A DNA stretch of 10,495 bases from the NCBI GenBank assembly GCA_035517515.1, contig DATIYQ010000104.1, positions 1-10,495 on the forward strand. Direction: 5' to 3'. Every line of letters starts with the position of its first letter. The first letter of the stretch is position 1. The notes under the pieces were generated by a model. It was not told where the DNA came from. It did not search any database and saw only the letters and a program-made list of their open reading frames with translations. This document shows, in pieces, positions 1 to 6,894 of the stretch. Origin of the DNA: JOPF136 sp035517515. Its GTDB lineage: Bacteria; Acidobacteriota; Terriglobia; Acidiferrales; UBA7541. A program made the translations under genes and the position numbers.

Positions 1-1238
1 ACGGTGCCCACAATCATGATCAGGTAGGCGCTGGCGGCGAAGAGGGCGATGGCCGGGCCGAGCGAAACGCGCCCGCTCAGATACCCCACCAGCGTGGGAA
101 ACAGCGCGCCGATGCCGCGTCCGAAATTGTAGGAAAAACCCTGGCCCGAACCGCGCAACCGGCTGGGAAACAGTTCGGTAAAGAAGGCCCCAACGGGGCT
201 GAACACTCCCGAGGAGAAAAAGCCCAGCGGAAAGCCCAGCGCCAGCATCACGGAATTGCCGATGGGCAGGTAGGTGTAGCCGATCACGGTGAAAAACGAG
301 CAGACCGCATACAGGATCAGGGTTTTCCTGCGTCCCAGACGGTCCGCCAGATGCGCGCTGACCAGATACCCTACAAACGAACCGGCGATCACCACCATCA
401 GGTACGCGCCGGTGTTCATCACCGAAAGTTTGCGCTGCGTTTTCAGGAACGTAGGCAGCCAGGTGGTGATGGCGTAATAGCCGCCCTGGGCGCCGATGGC
501 CAGCAGCGAGGTGAGCAGCGTGACCTTGACAATCTCCGGCGAGAACAAATCCAGAAAGCTGACGGTGGAACCGGTGGCGGCGAGCTGTTTGCGCGTTTCG
601 CGGTACACGTGCGGCTCGGGCACGCGTTTGCGGATATAGAAGACCAGCAGCGCGGGCAGGATGCCGATCCAGAACATGGCACGCCAGGCCATGGCTTCCG
701 GCAGCGTCTTGAACAGCACGGTGTAGAAAACCGCGGCCAGCCCCCAGCCGATGGCCCAGCCGCCCTGCACCGTGCCCACGGCCTTGCCGCGGTGCTCGGC
801 GCGAATCGCTTCGCCCATCAGCACGGAGCCCACGGCCCATTCACCGCCGAAGCCCAGTCCCTGGAGCCCGCGGGTGACCAGCAATTGTGAGAACGATTGG
901 GTGAAGCCGCTGAGAAAAGTGAACAAGGCGAACCACAGAATGGTGAGTTGCAGGATGCGGGTGCGTCCGTAGCGGTCGGCCAGCGTGCCGGCCAGCCAGC
1001 CCCCGACCGCGGAGATGAGCAGGGCGGAGGTGCCCAGCAGCCCGGCCTGGCCTTTGCTGAGCTGCCAGGCGGCAATCAGGCTGGGGATGACGAAGCTGTA
1101 CACCATCACGTCCAGGCCATCGAGGGCCCAGCCTCCAAACGTGGCGACGAGCGTGCTTCGCTCCGGAGGCGAGAGCTGGGCGAACCACAACCCGGAAGCG
1201 GCCTCCCGCGACTCGGACCCGGCAGAGGCCGAGTTCAT
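1..1238 (-). CDS. MFS transporter, sialate/organic-acid symporter-like (3' truncated by window edge)
   Basis: This is a predicted inner-membrane secondary transporter of the major facilitator superfamily. About 412 residues are visible, and only the extreme C-terminus should be missing compared with the usual 400-450. The first helix contains GWALDGLDVMVYSF with paired Asp residues (40 and 43), as in the NanT/AAHS-type proton symporters of sugar or aromatic acids. The loop 2-3 signature is GTLADRYGRTR (84-94), and its second-half copy is AHLADRLGRRK (295-305). Hydrophobic segments follow through the chain, with a polar cytoplasmic loop at about 203-235. The ATG at 1238 is preceded by GGAGGAG with 5 nt spacing, so the start is well supported. 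The substrate cannot be read from the sequence: sialic acid, an aromatic acid or a short organic acid are all possible. The neighbouring genes are divergent and give no metabolic clue. Confidence 0.9.
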   Translation of the reverse strand, partial: MNSASAGSESREAASGLWFAQLSPPERSTLVATFGGWALDGLDVMVYSFVIPSLIAAWQLSKGQAGLLGTSALLISAVGGWLAGTLADRYGRTRILQLTILWFALFTFLSGFTQSFSQLLVTRGLQGLGFGGEWAVGSVLMGEAIRAEHRGKAVGTVQGGWAIGWGLAAVFYTVLFKTLPEAMAWRAMFWIGILPALLVFYIRKRVPEPHVYRETRKQLAATGSTVSFLDLFSPEIVKVTLLTSLLAIGAQGGYYAITTWLPTFLKTQRKLSVMNTGAYLMVVIAGSFVGYLVSAHLADRLGRRKTLILYAVCSFFTVIGYTYLPIGNSVMLALGFPLGFFSSGVFSPVGAFFTELFPSRLRGSGQGFSYNFGRGIGALFPTLVGYLSGRVSLGPAIALFAASAYLIMIVGT

Positions 1239-1350
1239 GTGCGCTCCTCCTGGCTCTGCTGCAAGACGGATCGAGGCCGGAGCACGCGCAGCGACCGCAG
1301 GTTCCAGAGCCCGGGCTGCGGATCGTTCCGGCCAAACTGCGCGCCATTCT

Positions 1351-1369
1351 AATTTCGCGGCCGGAAATT
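1351..1369. promoter_or_regulatory. AATTTC-N7-GAAATT dyad, possible operator
   Basis: A perfect 6-bp inverted repeat, AATTTC and GAAATT, with a 7-nt GC-rich centre. It lies in the most AT-rich part of the spacer between the divergent transporter and DUF6526 genes. The position, 113 bp upstream of the transporter start, would suit a regulator binding site. I could not fit a good -35/-10 pair next to it, and a dyad this short can arise by chance. Confidence 0.25.
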
Positions 1370-1432
1370 CTCTACAAAACAATACATGCACCCCTCCCGT
1401 ATGTTTCAGGCCGCCCGATGTCCGGCTCGATC

Positions 1433-1463
1433 CGAAGGGCGGACAAATGTGTCCGCCCCTACG
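1433..1463. repeat. REP-like palindromic element
   Basis: A perfect 9-bp stem (GGGCGGACA at 1437-1445, TGTCCGCCC at 1450-1458) encloses a 4-nt loop. With a one-base slip the arms continue outward (CGAAGGGCGG on the left, CCGCCCCTACG on the right). 'TAGGGGCGG...CCGCCCCTA' palindromes of this kind recur between genes in many bacterial genomes and behave like REP or small MITE repeats. Only one copy is in the window, so its repetitive nature is inferred from family knowledge. It could also form a hairpin in the leader RNA of the gene starting at 1532. Confidence 0.5.
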
Positions 1464-1522
1464 CACGGCCGTCGCCAGGAAACCTGCTAGAATCCGGCGC
1501 ATCGAAGTCACGAACGGCGCTC

Positions 1523-1527
1523 GGAGG
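1523..1527 (+). promoter_or_regulatory. Shine-Dalgarno GGAGG fixing the start at 1532
   Basis: GGAGG stands 4 nt before ATG 1532. The reading frame stays open upstream to an ATG at 1418. The upstream part would cross the REP-like palindrome and has no family resemblance, so the ribosome binding site and the homology both favour the downstream start. Confidence 0.7.
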
Positions 1528-1531
1528 AAAC

Positions 1532-1963
1532 ATGGCCACGCAGAATTTCGAAAATCATGCGAAGTTCGTTCCCGGGTTCCACATCGGCGTGCTGGGTATC
1601 TTTGGCATCAACCTGGTGGCCTCGGTGGTGCGCCTGGTGCGGAACTTCAACCTGGACAGCGCCATCTCCCTGCTGACCGCCGTGGGACTGGTCTTGTGCG
1701 CGCTCTATGGCCGCCTGTTCGCGCTGTCGGTGCAGGACCGGGTGATCCGGCTGGAGATGAGGCTGCGGATGGAGCGGCTGCTGCCCGCGGACCTGCGCGG
1801 CCGCATCGCGGAATTCAGCGTGGGCCAGCTCGTGTCTCTGCGCTTTGCCGGCGACGGTGAACTGCCCGAGTTGGCGCGCAAGGTGCTGGACGACAAAATC
1901 GAGGACCGCAAGTCCATCAAGCGGATGGTCCGCGACTGGCAGGCGGACTGGCTGCGCGCCTGA
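1532..1963 (+). CDS. Small two-helix membrane protein, DUF6526 family
   Basis: A 143-residue protein whose function is unknown. After a short N-terminus with 'NHAKFVPGFH' come two hydrophobic helices (about 14-34 and 43-62). A charged C-terminal half then contains 'LYGRLFALSVQDRVIRLEMRLRMERLLP' in two blocks (59-68 and 69-85), 'LVSLRFAGDGELPELARKVL' (100-119) and a terminal 'VRDWQADWLRA'. I recognise this pattern from DUF6526 proteins, which have similar length and the same 'QDR.IRLE.RLR.ERLLP' and 'LRFA.D.ELP.L' blocks. The likely topology is both termini in the cytoplasm with a basic helical tail. No partner gene is evident: the divergent transporter is 293 bp away and the phosphoesterase downstream is 104 bp away. 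No function should be assigned. Confidence 0.85.
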   Translation: MATQNFENHAKFVPGFHIGVLGIFGINLVASVVRLVRNFNLDSAISLLTAVGLVLCALYGRLFALSVQDRVIRLEMRLRMERLLPADLRGRIAEFSVGQLVSLRFAGDGELPELARKVLDDKIEDRKSIKRMVRDWQADWLRA

Positions 1964-2067
1964 AGCGCGCTTCGCCAGCCGCGCAGGGTCCCTCTTGACT
2001 TTCCCGGAGCCTCCCGCCATCTTTAAGGGCTTTGCTGGACGGGACAAACCCGACCGCCAGCACGCCC

Positions 2068-3039
2068 ATGGCCTCGTCCCCCATCACAGTCCGTCTCTTT
2101 TTTCACGACAAATGTTTCGACGGCGCGGCCTCTTCCGCGGTGTTCGTGCGCTTCTACCGCGAGTGCATCCACGCGGACGCGCAGTTCCATTTCACCGGCA
2201 TGACCCACCGCGCGCGGCATCCCTTCACCCCGGAGATGTTTGACGGCGACGAAAACGCAATCGTGGATTTCAAGTACTCGAGCTCGCCGAAGCTGACCTG
2301 GTGGTTCGATCACCACCAGAGCGCATTCCTCTCTCCGGCGGACGCGGAGCACTTCAAGCAGGACCATTCGGGCAGGAAGTTCTACAACCCGGAATACCGC
2401 TCGTGCACGAAATTCCTGGCGGATGTGGCCTCGAGCAAATTCGGCTTCAATGCCGCGCCGCTCGAGGAACTGGTGCGCTGGGGCGACGTGATTGACGGCG
2501 CGCAATATCCGGATGCCCAATCCGCCGTGGGCCTGGCCGAGCCGGCCATGAAGCTGGCGCTGGTGATCGAAGCGGCGCCGCAGGAGGACCTGGTGCCGCG
2601 GCTGATTCCGGAGATGGCCCGGCGCCCGCTCGCGGAGATGATTGAACTTCCCGATGTGCGCCGCCACCTCGGGCCGCTGCTGGAGCGTCACGAGCGATCC
2701 GTGGAGATCTTCCGCAAGCGCGCGCAGATGGAGGGCGGAGTGATTTACTTCGACGTGAGTGAAGAGGACCTGGAAGGCTACAACAAATTCATTCCCTACT
2801 ATCTGTTTCCCGGCGCGGTCTATTCCGTGGGGGTGAGCGCGTCCCACCTGCGCTCCAAGGTCTCCGTGGGCTCAAATCCCTGGACCACGACGCCCATCGA
2901 ACACAATCTGGCGGCGCTGTGCGAGCGATTCGGCGGAGGCGGCCACGCGCGTGTCGCCGCCATCTCCTTCGAGCCGGGCGACCTGGCCCGCGCCCGCCAG
3001 GTAGCTCAGGCCATCGCCGCCGAACTCCGCAAAAAGTAG
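2068..3039 (+). CDS. DHH/DHHA1-type phosphoesterase
   Basis: A predicted soluble cytoplasmic, metal-dependent phosphoesterase of 323 residues. The DHH fold motifs appear in order: HDKCFDGAASS (13-23, Asp18) as motif I, VDFKYSS with Asp67 as motif II, DHH at 81-83 as motif III, and WGDVID with Asp140 and Asp143 as motif IV. The C-terminal DHHA1-like substrate-binding part ends in RFGGGGHARVAA (287-298). Members hydrolyse phosphodiester bonds (nanoRNA, pAp, c-di-AMP, ssDNA) using Mn. Motif I has DGA where NrnA/GdpP-type enzymes have D-x-D, so the substrate is uncertain. The frame is open to a TTG at 2032. I prefer ATG 2068 because the family-like sequence begins 'ITVRLFFHDKCFDG', but no clear Shine-Dalgarno precedes either. 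The gene stands alone. Confidence 0.88.
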   Translation: MASSPITVRLFFHDKCFDGAASSAVFVRFYRECIHADAQFHFTGMTHRARHPFTPEMFDGDENAIVDFKYSSSPKLTWWFDHHQSAFLSPADAEHFKQDHSGRKFYNPEYRSCTKFLADVASSKFGFNAAPLEELVRWGDVIDGAQYPDAQSAVGLAEPAMKLALVIEAAPQEDLVPRLIPEMARRPLAEMIELPDVRRHLGPLLERHERSVEIFRKRAQMEGGVIYFDVSEEDLEGYNKFIPYYLFPGAVYSVGVSASHLRSKVSVGSNPWTTTPIEHNLAALCERFGGGGHARVAAISFEPGDLARARQVAQAIAAELRKK

Positions 3040-3119
3040 CTCCACAGCTCCGCTCCGTGCGGATGCCGGATCGCGCGGCTCCCTGTGCGATGCGTCTCGT
3101 CTCCACATCCCTTGCGCGG

Positions 3120-3137
3120 TCTGCGTCCTCTGCGTCC
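3120..3137 (+). repeat. Short tandem repeat, TCTGCGTCC x2
   Basis: Two exact 9-bp copies stand side by side, with a looser third unit (CTTGCGCGG) just upstream. They lie in the 240-bp spacer between the phosphoesterase and the YbjQ-type gene. 'CTCTGCGTCC/GACGCAGAG' tracts are a recurrent intergenic low-complexity type in several bacterial groups. No function is evident. Confidence 0.5.
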
Positions 3138-3192
3138 GGTCTTTTCTCCGCTCGATGCGAGTTGCCGGCGGCGAATTCGGGCGCGCGTTTGT

Positions 3193-3202
3193 GATTGCAA
3201 TC
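3193..3202. promoter_or_regulatory. Perfect palindrome GATTGCAATC upstream of the YbjQ-type gene
   Basis: A 10-bp perfect palindrome centred about 83 bp before ATG 3280, in otherwise GC-rich sequence. The placement would suit a dimeric regulator site. It is short enough to be chance, and no promoter elements with good spacing were found around it. Confidence 0.2.
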
Positions 3203-3279
3203 CCGGCGGGCCGCAACCAGAATCGAGGTCGCGCCCGGGGCCTGAGAGCGCCCGCTGCGGCGCAGAGGGAGTGGAACGC

Positions 3280-3627
3280 ATGTCGCCGATGCTGAACGCC
3301 CACATGGTCACGACCGCGAACGACCTGACCGGCTACCAAATCGTAAAAAATCTCGGGCTGGTGCGCGGGATCGTAGTGCGCTCGCGCAGCATTTTCGGCA
3401 CGCTGGGCGCCTCGCTGCAGACCATTCTGGGCGGCAACATTACCCTATTCACCGAGTTGTGCGAGAAAACCCGCGAGGATGCCTTTGAGCTGATGATGCA
3501 GCACGCCGCAGAGCGCGGCGCCAACGCGGTAATCGCCATGCGCTACGATGCCAATGAAGTGATGCAGGGCGTGACTGAAGTGCTGGCATACGGCACGGCG
3601 GTGCAAGTGGCACCGAAGTCTCCGTAG
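3280..3627 (+). CDS. YbjQ/UPF0145 (DUF74) family protein
   Basis: A 115-residue protein matching the YbjQ family, often labelled 'heavy-metal-binding domain'. Family members are about 105-110 residues, form oligomeric beta-rich assemblies and have no proven activity. Visible family blocks are GYQIVKNLGLVRGIVVRSRS (18-37), a Gly-Gly turn at 51-52, LFTELCEKTREDAFELMMQH (56-75), GANAVIAMRYD (80-90) and EVLAYGTAVQV (100-110). The position expected to be 'RG.NI..D' reads RSRSIFGTLGASLQ, a diverged stretch. ATG 3280 has GAGGGAG 8 nt upstream. The frame is open to 3085, but the extra part is low-complexity and not family-like. A hairpin terminator follows directly. The preceding gene is 240 bp away, so separate transcription is likely. 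Confidence 0.88.
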   Translation: MSPMLNAHMVTTANDLTGYQIVKNLGLVRGIVVRSRSIFGTLGASLQTILGGNITLFTELCEKTREDAFELMMQHAAERGANAVIAMRYDANEVMQGVTEVLAYGTAVQVAPKSP

Positions 3628-3641
3628 GCCCGCCGCACGGC

Positions 3642-3671
3642 GAAGGCAGGTTCAGGCCCCGCCTTCCTTTT
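3642..3671 (+). terminator. Intrinsic terminator of the YbjQ-type gene, overlapping the convergent gene's 3' end
   Basis: GAAGGC pairs with GCCTTC, then one A-C mismatch and two more G-C pairs (3642-3650 with 3658-3666), around a 7-nt loop. The stem is followed by CTTTT (3667-3671). It begins 14 nt after the YbjQ-type stop codon. The loop contains the stop codon of the minus-strand gene (3652-3654), so only the plus direction has a T run. The T tract is short, so termination may be weak. Confidence 0.55.
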
Positions 3672-5154
3672 GCCAGGCGGCAATCAGCAGACTGGGTCCC
3701 TCCGGGTAGGAATTTATGACGATGTCCGGCAGGTGGTCGTTGTTGAAGTCCGCAACCACCGGGCTGGCCGGGCGCAAGCCCACCTGGACCGCGCCGCGTG
3801 AGATGAACTCTCCCCCCCGTCCCCCCTGGAAAAACCGCAGGGATTGGTGGTCGCTCACCAGCAGGTCCGGGTGACCGTCCAGGTTGAGGTCCGCAAGCAT
3901 GGATTGCGCGGCGATGCGCTCCGATTCGGCTTCCAGCAGAAACTGGACGTTGGCGAATTCTCCCCGGCCCAATCCCCTGCGGACCACGAACTCGCCATAT
4001 TCCATGGACATGGCCAGATCCGGATGCCCATCGCCGTCCAGATCATGGACGTGAAATTGAATCGGCAGACCCTGAAGCCCCACATCGCTTGGCAGGAACC
4101 GCATGGAACCCGGTGAGCCGTCGGTGCGCCAGGGGAACACGGCCAGGCCGAAACGGCCGTGGGAGCGTACGCCGGCAATCAGCTCCCTTCGGCCATCTCC
4201 GTTTAGGTCTGCGATGCTCACGGCGCCAACTTGCTCAAATCGCGAGAGCAGGTTCGAGGAGAAGTGCCCAGAGCGGTTCACCAGGGCATACAGCCCCGAT
4301 TCTCCGTAGCAGGAGACGGCCAGATCCGGCCAGCCATCGCCATTGAGGTCGCCCGCGGCCAGGAACCGTGGCCCGCCCGGAACCGGAATCTCAGTCCGCC
4401 CGGAAAAGGTACCGTCCCCCCGGCCCCACAGCACGAGAACAAAATTTCCTCCGAAACAGGCCGCGGCAATGTCCAGATGTCCATCGCGGTTAAAATCCGC
4501 CACCACCGGGCCGTACGAATGGGGGCAACCTTCGATCAACCGCACCGGGAAAAAGCTTCCGTCACCTTTCCCCAACAGCACGCCCAGCATGCCTTCGGGC
4601 GAAGTTGAGAACACCAGGTCCATATTCCCATCGCCATTTAAATCCGCGGCTTCCAGGGTGTAGGGCTGGATGCCGGTTTCAATTGGCGAGCGGAGGAACT
4701 TGATGGGACGGGCACCGGCATTCCATTGAACTTCGCGGGGCAGTGCGTTTGCTGCCCGCATGCCGTGGGGCTGCCGGTTTCGGGTGTTGAGAAACCAGAC
4801 CAGAAAGACCAGCGCAGCGAGCGCCGCCAAGCCGGTCAGGGCACGGAAGGGGATGGGGGCGGATCGCCTGGCCGGAACGGCAACCGCGAAGCCATTCCGT
4901 CCCTGGTCCACCGGACTTCCCTGCTGCGGGGCGCTGTTTTCCAGTGGAGCTTCGCGCCGCGCCACCCAGGCATCAATCTCGGCGACGAAGGCAAACACCG
5001 GTTGACGTTTGCCTCCGGGGAGCCGGCGCACCGGCAGCCCCCGCTCCTTTTCCCAGCGAATGGCGGTGCGGACATCTTTGCCCAGGTAATCCGCAATTTC
5101 CTTCCAGGAATCGAGACGTTGTTCCCGCTCGGGGACGGGCGGGCTAGTTGACAT
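3652..5154 (-). CDS. Membrane-tethered HTH protein with seven FG-GAP/VCBS repeats (copy 2 of a tandem pair)
   Basis: A predicted one-component membrane regulator of 500 residues. Residues 14-64 form a MerR/excisionase-like winged HTH (SWKEIADYLG..VRTAIRWEKE, wing PGGKRQPVFAF). A polar linker with basic residues leads to one hydrophobic helix at about 105-123. The rest is extracytoplasmic, with seven Asp-rich calcium-loop motifs at about 50-residue spacing: DLNGDG 171, DFNRDG 220, DLNGDG 269, DLNGDG 316, DLDGDG 371, DLNLDG 422 and DFNNDH 469. Several are followed by 'LLG.GDG.F'. Seven units predict a closed beta-propeller, like integrin-alpha-type FG-GAP domains. ATG 5154 lies inside the upstream gene; the 11-bp overlap ATGTCAACTAG suggests translational coupling. 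A TTG at 5175 is an alternative start, and neither has a clear Shine-Dalgarno. DNA binding and ligand are inferred, not shown. Confidence 0.85.
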   Translation of the reverse strand: MSTSPPVPEREQRLDSWKEIADYLGKDVRTAIRWEKERGLPVRRLPGGKRQPVFAFVAEIDAWVARREAPLENSAPQQGSPVDQGRNGFAVAVPARRSAPIPFRALTGLAALAALVFLVWFLNTRNRQPHGMRAANALPREVQWNAGARPIKFLRSPIETGIQPYTLEAADLNGDGNMDLVFSTSPEGMLGVLLGKGDGSFFPVRLIEGCPHSYGPVVADFNRDGHLDIAAACFGGNFVLVLWGRGDGTFSGRTEIPVPGGPRFLAAGDLNGDGWPDLAVSCYGESGLYALVNRSGHFSSNLLSRFEQVGAVSIADLNGDGRRELIAGVRSHGRFGLAVFPWRTDGSPGSMRFLPSDVGLQGLPIQFHVHDLDGDGHPDLAMSMEYGEFVVRRGLGRGEFANVQFLLEAESERIAAQSMLADLNLDGHPDLLVSDHQSLRFFQGGRGGEFISRGAVQVGLRPASPVVADFNNDHLPDIVINSYPEGPSLLIAAWQKEGGA

Positions 5155-6655
5155 GGCTCGAGGTGGGGCGGGCAAACCAACTCCAGGCTGCCGCCGCGTC
5201 CGTCCGGTTCAGATAGACCGAGATCGAGTTTCCGTTGAGATTCAGGATGGCCAGATCCTGCCTTCGGTCGCCGTCAAAGTCGGCCACCACCATCCCGTCC
5301 GGATAGCTTCCCGTCGGGACCTCCTGGGCAGCGGAGATGCCGCCGCGGCCGTTTCCCAACAGGATGCTGGCGGTGAAGCTGTGTTCTCCGAGAACGATGA
5401 TGTCCGGAAGGCCATCGCGGTCCAGATCCGCCACGGCCACAAAACCATTGCCCCGTCCGCCTTCAAATGTGACCGGGCTGGAGAACCGGGCAGGGGGCGT
5501 GCCCATTAGGATGGATCCGGTTGTGGGGAAATTGGCGGTCACGATGTCCAGTTGGCCGTCGCGGTTCAAATCGGCAACGGCCAGCCCGAGGGGCCCGGTT
5601 CCTGCGGGAAAAATCTCCCGCGGGTAAAACGTGCCGTCGCCTTTGTTCCTGTAAACGGATATGGAGCTCCCGGTGGCCTGGCGGTAATCGGCGGCGACGA
5701 CATCCAGGGCTCCCCGCCCGGCCAGGTCCACCAGTTCCAGGGTGGCGACATCACGCTCCGCATCGTAGTGGCCGCCGTCGAGGAACGTGCCGTCCCCTTT
5801 TCCAAACATGATGAAGATCTTGCCGGCCACGGATCCTGCCACGGCCAGATCCAGCTTGCCATCGCCATTGAGGTCGCCCGCCACTAGACAGCGGCTCCGT
5901 CCTCCTACGTCGTACCGGACGCCCTGCCGGAAGCCGCCGTCGCCATTCCCCAGGAGCACCTCAATTTCCCGGCCGCCAAAATAGCTGCTCAGGGCAACGT
6001 CCAGGTGCCCATCGCCATTGAAATCGCCCAAGGCGATATGCTCTGGATTCTGCAGCCCGGTGGGGGTGGTGATGCGCCGCGGAAAGGCGCCACGTCCGTC
6101 TCCGAGCAGCACCACCAGGCTGCCGTGCAGGCTCTCGGTGAAGGCCAGATCCAGTTTGCCGTCCCGGTTGAAATCACCGGCGGCAATTCCGCGCGGCATG
6201 GCCGCCGCGTAATCCGTGCGCCGGAAATGCAGCGGCCGTTCCAGCGGGGGCGGCGCCGCGGCCGCGGACTGCAAGCGGGACAGCCAGAGGAAGGCTGCGC
6301 CGGTCAGAACGACCATCCCCGCCGCAATTCCCATCGAGACCCGCACACGCAATCGACGCGAGGGGCGCGACCCCGGCACCTCGCCCGCTGGGGGAGCCGA
6401 GTGCGGCACGGGGGCTCCGGGCTTGGCGGGTAGCTCCGGCGCCGAACCGGCGGCATCCGGCGCGGACTGGCCGAGCATCCACTCCTGAATTTCCTCGGAG
6501 TAGGCAAACACACCCTGCCGCTTACCGCCCGGGATGCGATGAATGGGAAGGGCCTTTTCCTTCTCCCAACGGATGACGGTACGGACATCGCGACCCAAAA
6601 AGTCGGCGATCTCCTTCCAGGAGTCCAGCCTGCGATTGCCTGGGCTTTCGGTCAT
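5144..6655 (-). CDS. Membrane-tethered HTH protein with seven FG-GAP/VCBS repeats (copy 1 of a tandem pair)
   Basis: A 503-residue paralogue and likely first gene of the two-gene unit. The winged HTH spans 10-60 (RLDSWKEIADFLG..VRTVIRWEKE, wing PGGKRQGVFAY). By hand count about 37 of 52 HTH residues match the neighbouring copy. A Pro/Ala-rich linker (63-97) and a basic patch RPSRRLRVRV (97-106) precede the single transmembrane helix (about 107-127), giving the N-terminus-in topology. Seven propeller blades carry Asp-loops at 161, 211, 261, 310, 362, 410 and 459. Blade 4 (DLAGRG) lacks the central Asp, and blade 7 reads DFDGDR. The DNA-binding half is better conserved than the propeller and linker, which suggests related operators but different sensing. 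ATG 6655 has no strong Shine-Dalgarno. A membrane-anchored regulator is my inference; a structural surface protein with a cytoplasmic HTH is the alternative. Confidence 0.85.
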   Translation of the reverse strand: MTESPGNRRLDSWKEIADFLGRDVRTVIRWEKEKALPIHRIPGGKRQGVFAYSEEIQEWMLGQSAPDAAGSAPELPAKPGAPVPHSAPPAGEVPGSRPSRRLRVRVSMGIAAGMVVLTGAAFLWLSRLQSAAAAPPPLERPLHFRRTDYAAAMPRGIAAGDFNRDGKLDLAFTESLHGSLVVLLGDGRGAFPRRITTPTGLQNPEHIALGDFNGDGHLDVALSSYFGGREIEVLLGNGDGGFRQGVRYDVGGRSRCLVAGDLNGDGKLDLAVAGSVAGKIFIMFGKGDGTFLDGGHYDAERDVATLELVDLAGRGALDVVAADYRQATGSSISVYRNKGDGTFYPREIFPAGTGPLGLAVADLNRDGQLDIVTANFPTTGSILMGTPPARFSSPVTFEGGRGNGFVAVADLDRDGLPDIIVLGEHSFTASILLGNGRGGISAAQEVPTGSYPDGMVVADFDGDRRQDLAILNLNGNSISVYLNRTDAAAAWSWFARPTSSHVN

Positions 6656-6730
6656 GTTGTGCGAACGATCAAGCCTGCCGGGCCGGGAAACAGACCCGGA
6701 GATCAGTGCGCGAGAGCCTGGCGGGCCCCA

Positions 6731-6759
6731 AAAAATGCCAATAAGGAAGAAGATGTCAA
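6731..6759 (-). promoter_or_regulatory. Candidate sigma-70-like promoter for the HTH-propeller pair
   Basis: On the minus strand a perfect TTGACA (6759-6754) is followed after 17 nt by ATTTTT (6736-6731), in the most AT-rich stretch of the divergent spacer. It would give a leader of about 70 nt before ATG 6655. The -10 is poor, so this is tentative. The -35 is also one half of a direct repeat TGACA-N5-TGACA (minus strand, 6768-6754), with units 10 bp apart. This could be a binding site on one face of the helix. Confidence 0.35.
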
Positions 6760-6877
6760 TACTTGTCAGCTTCCGCCAAGTCCGACCAGTTGCCTGAGCC
6801 TAGCAAATCCCGGTATTGAGCACAAGCCCGCGGGAGTCAGCGAGCCCGCAACCCTGTGCCCCAGCCATCCGGAGGAA

Positions 6878-6894
6878 CAGGACTGGCAGTCCTG
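6878..6894. promoter_or_regulatory. CAGGACT-GGC-AGTCCTG dyad upstream of the secreted coiled-coil gene
   Basis: A perfect 7-bp inverted repeat around a 3-nt centre, ending 52 bp before ATG 6947 and 40 bp before its ribosome binding site. It could be an operator or a small 5'-leader hairpin. No T run follows, so it is not a terminator. No protein partner can be named. Confidence 0.3.

Noticed and set aside
841..1347. 168-residue minus-strand frame, and the plus-strand frames at 897-1352 and 985-1860
   Set aside because: They overlap the transporter reading frame, which has clear MFS motifs and a strong ribosome binding site. They are shadows.
1954..1970. GCGCGC inverted repeat over the DUF6526 stop codon, as a terminator
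   Set aside because: It is a simple alternating GC stem with no T run after it, and is likely to occur by chance in GC-rich coding sequence.
2023..2847. 274-residue open frame on the minus strand
   Set aside because: It is antisense to the DHH phosphoesterase, whose catalytic motifs are all in place. The minus translation has no family features.
3652..6655. Reading the N-terminal HTH as a phage excisionase and the pair as part of a mobile element
   Set aside because: There is no integrase, attachment site or transposase nearby, and the HTH is fused to a membrane helix and propeller, which does not fit an excisionase.
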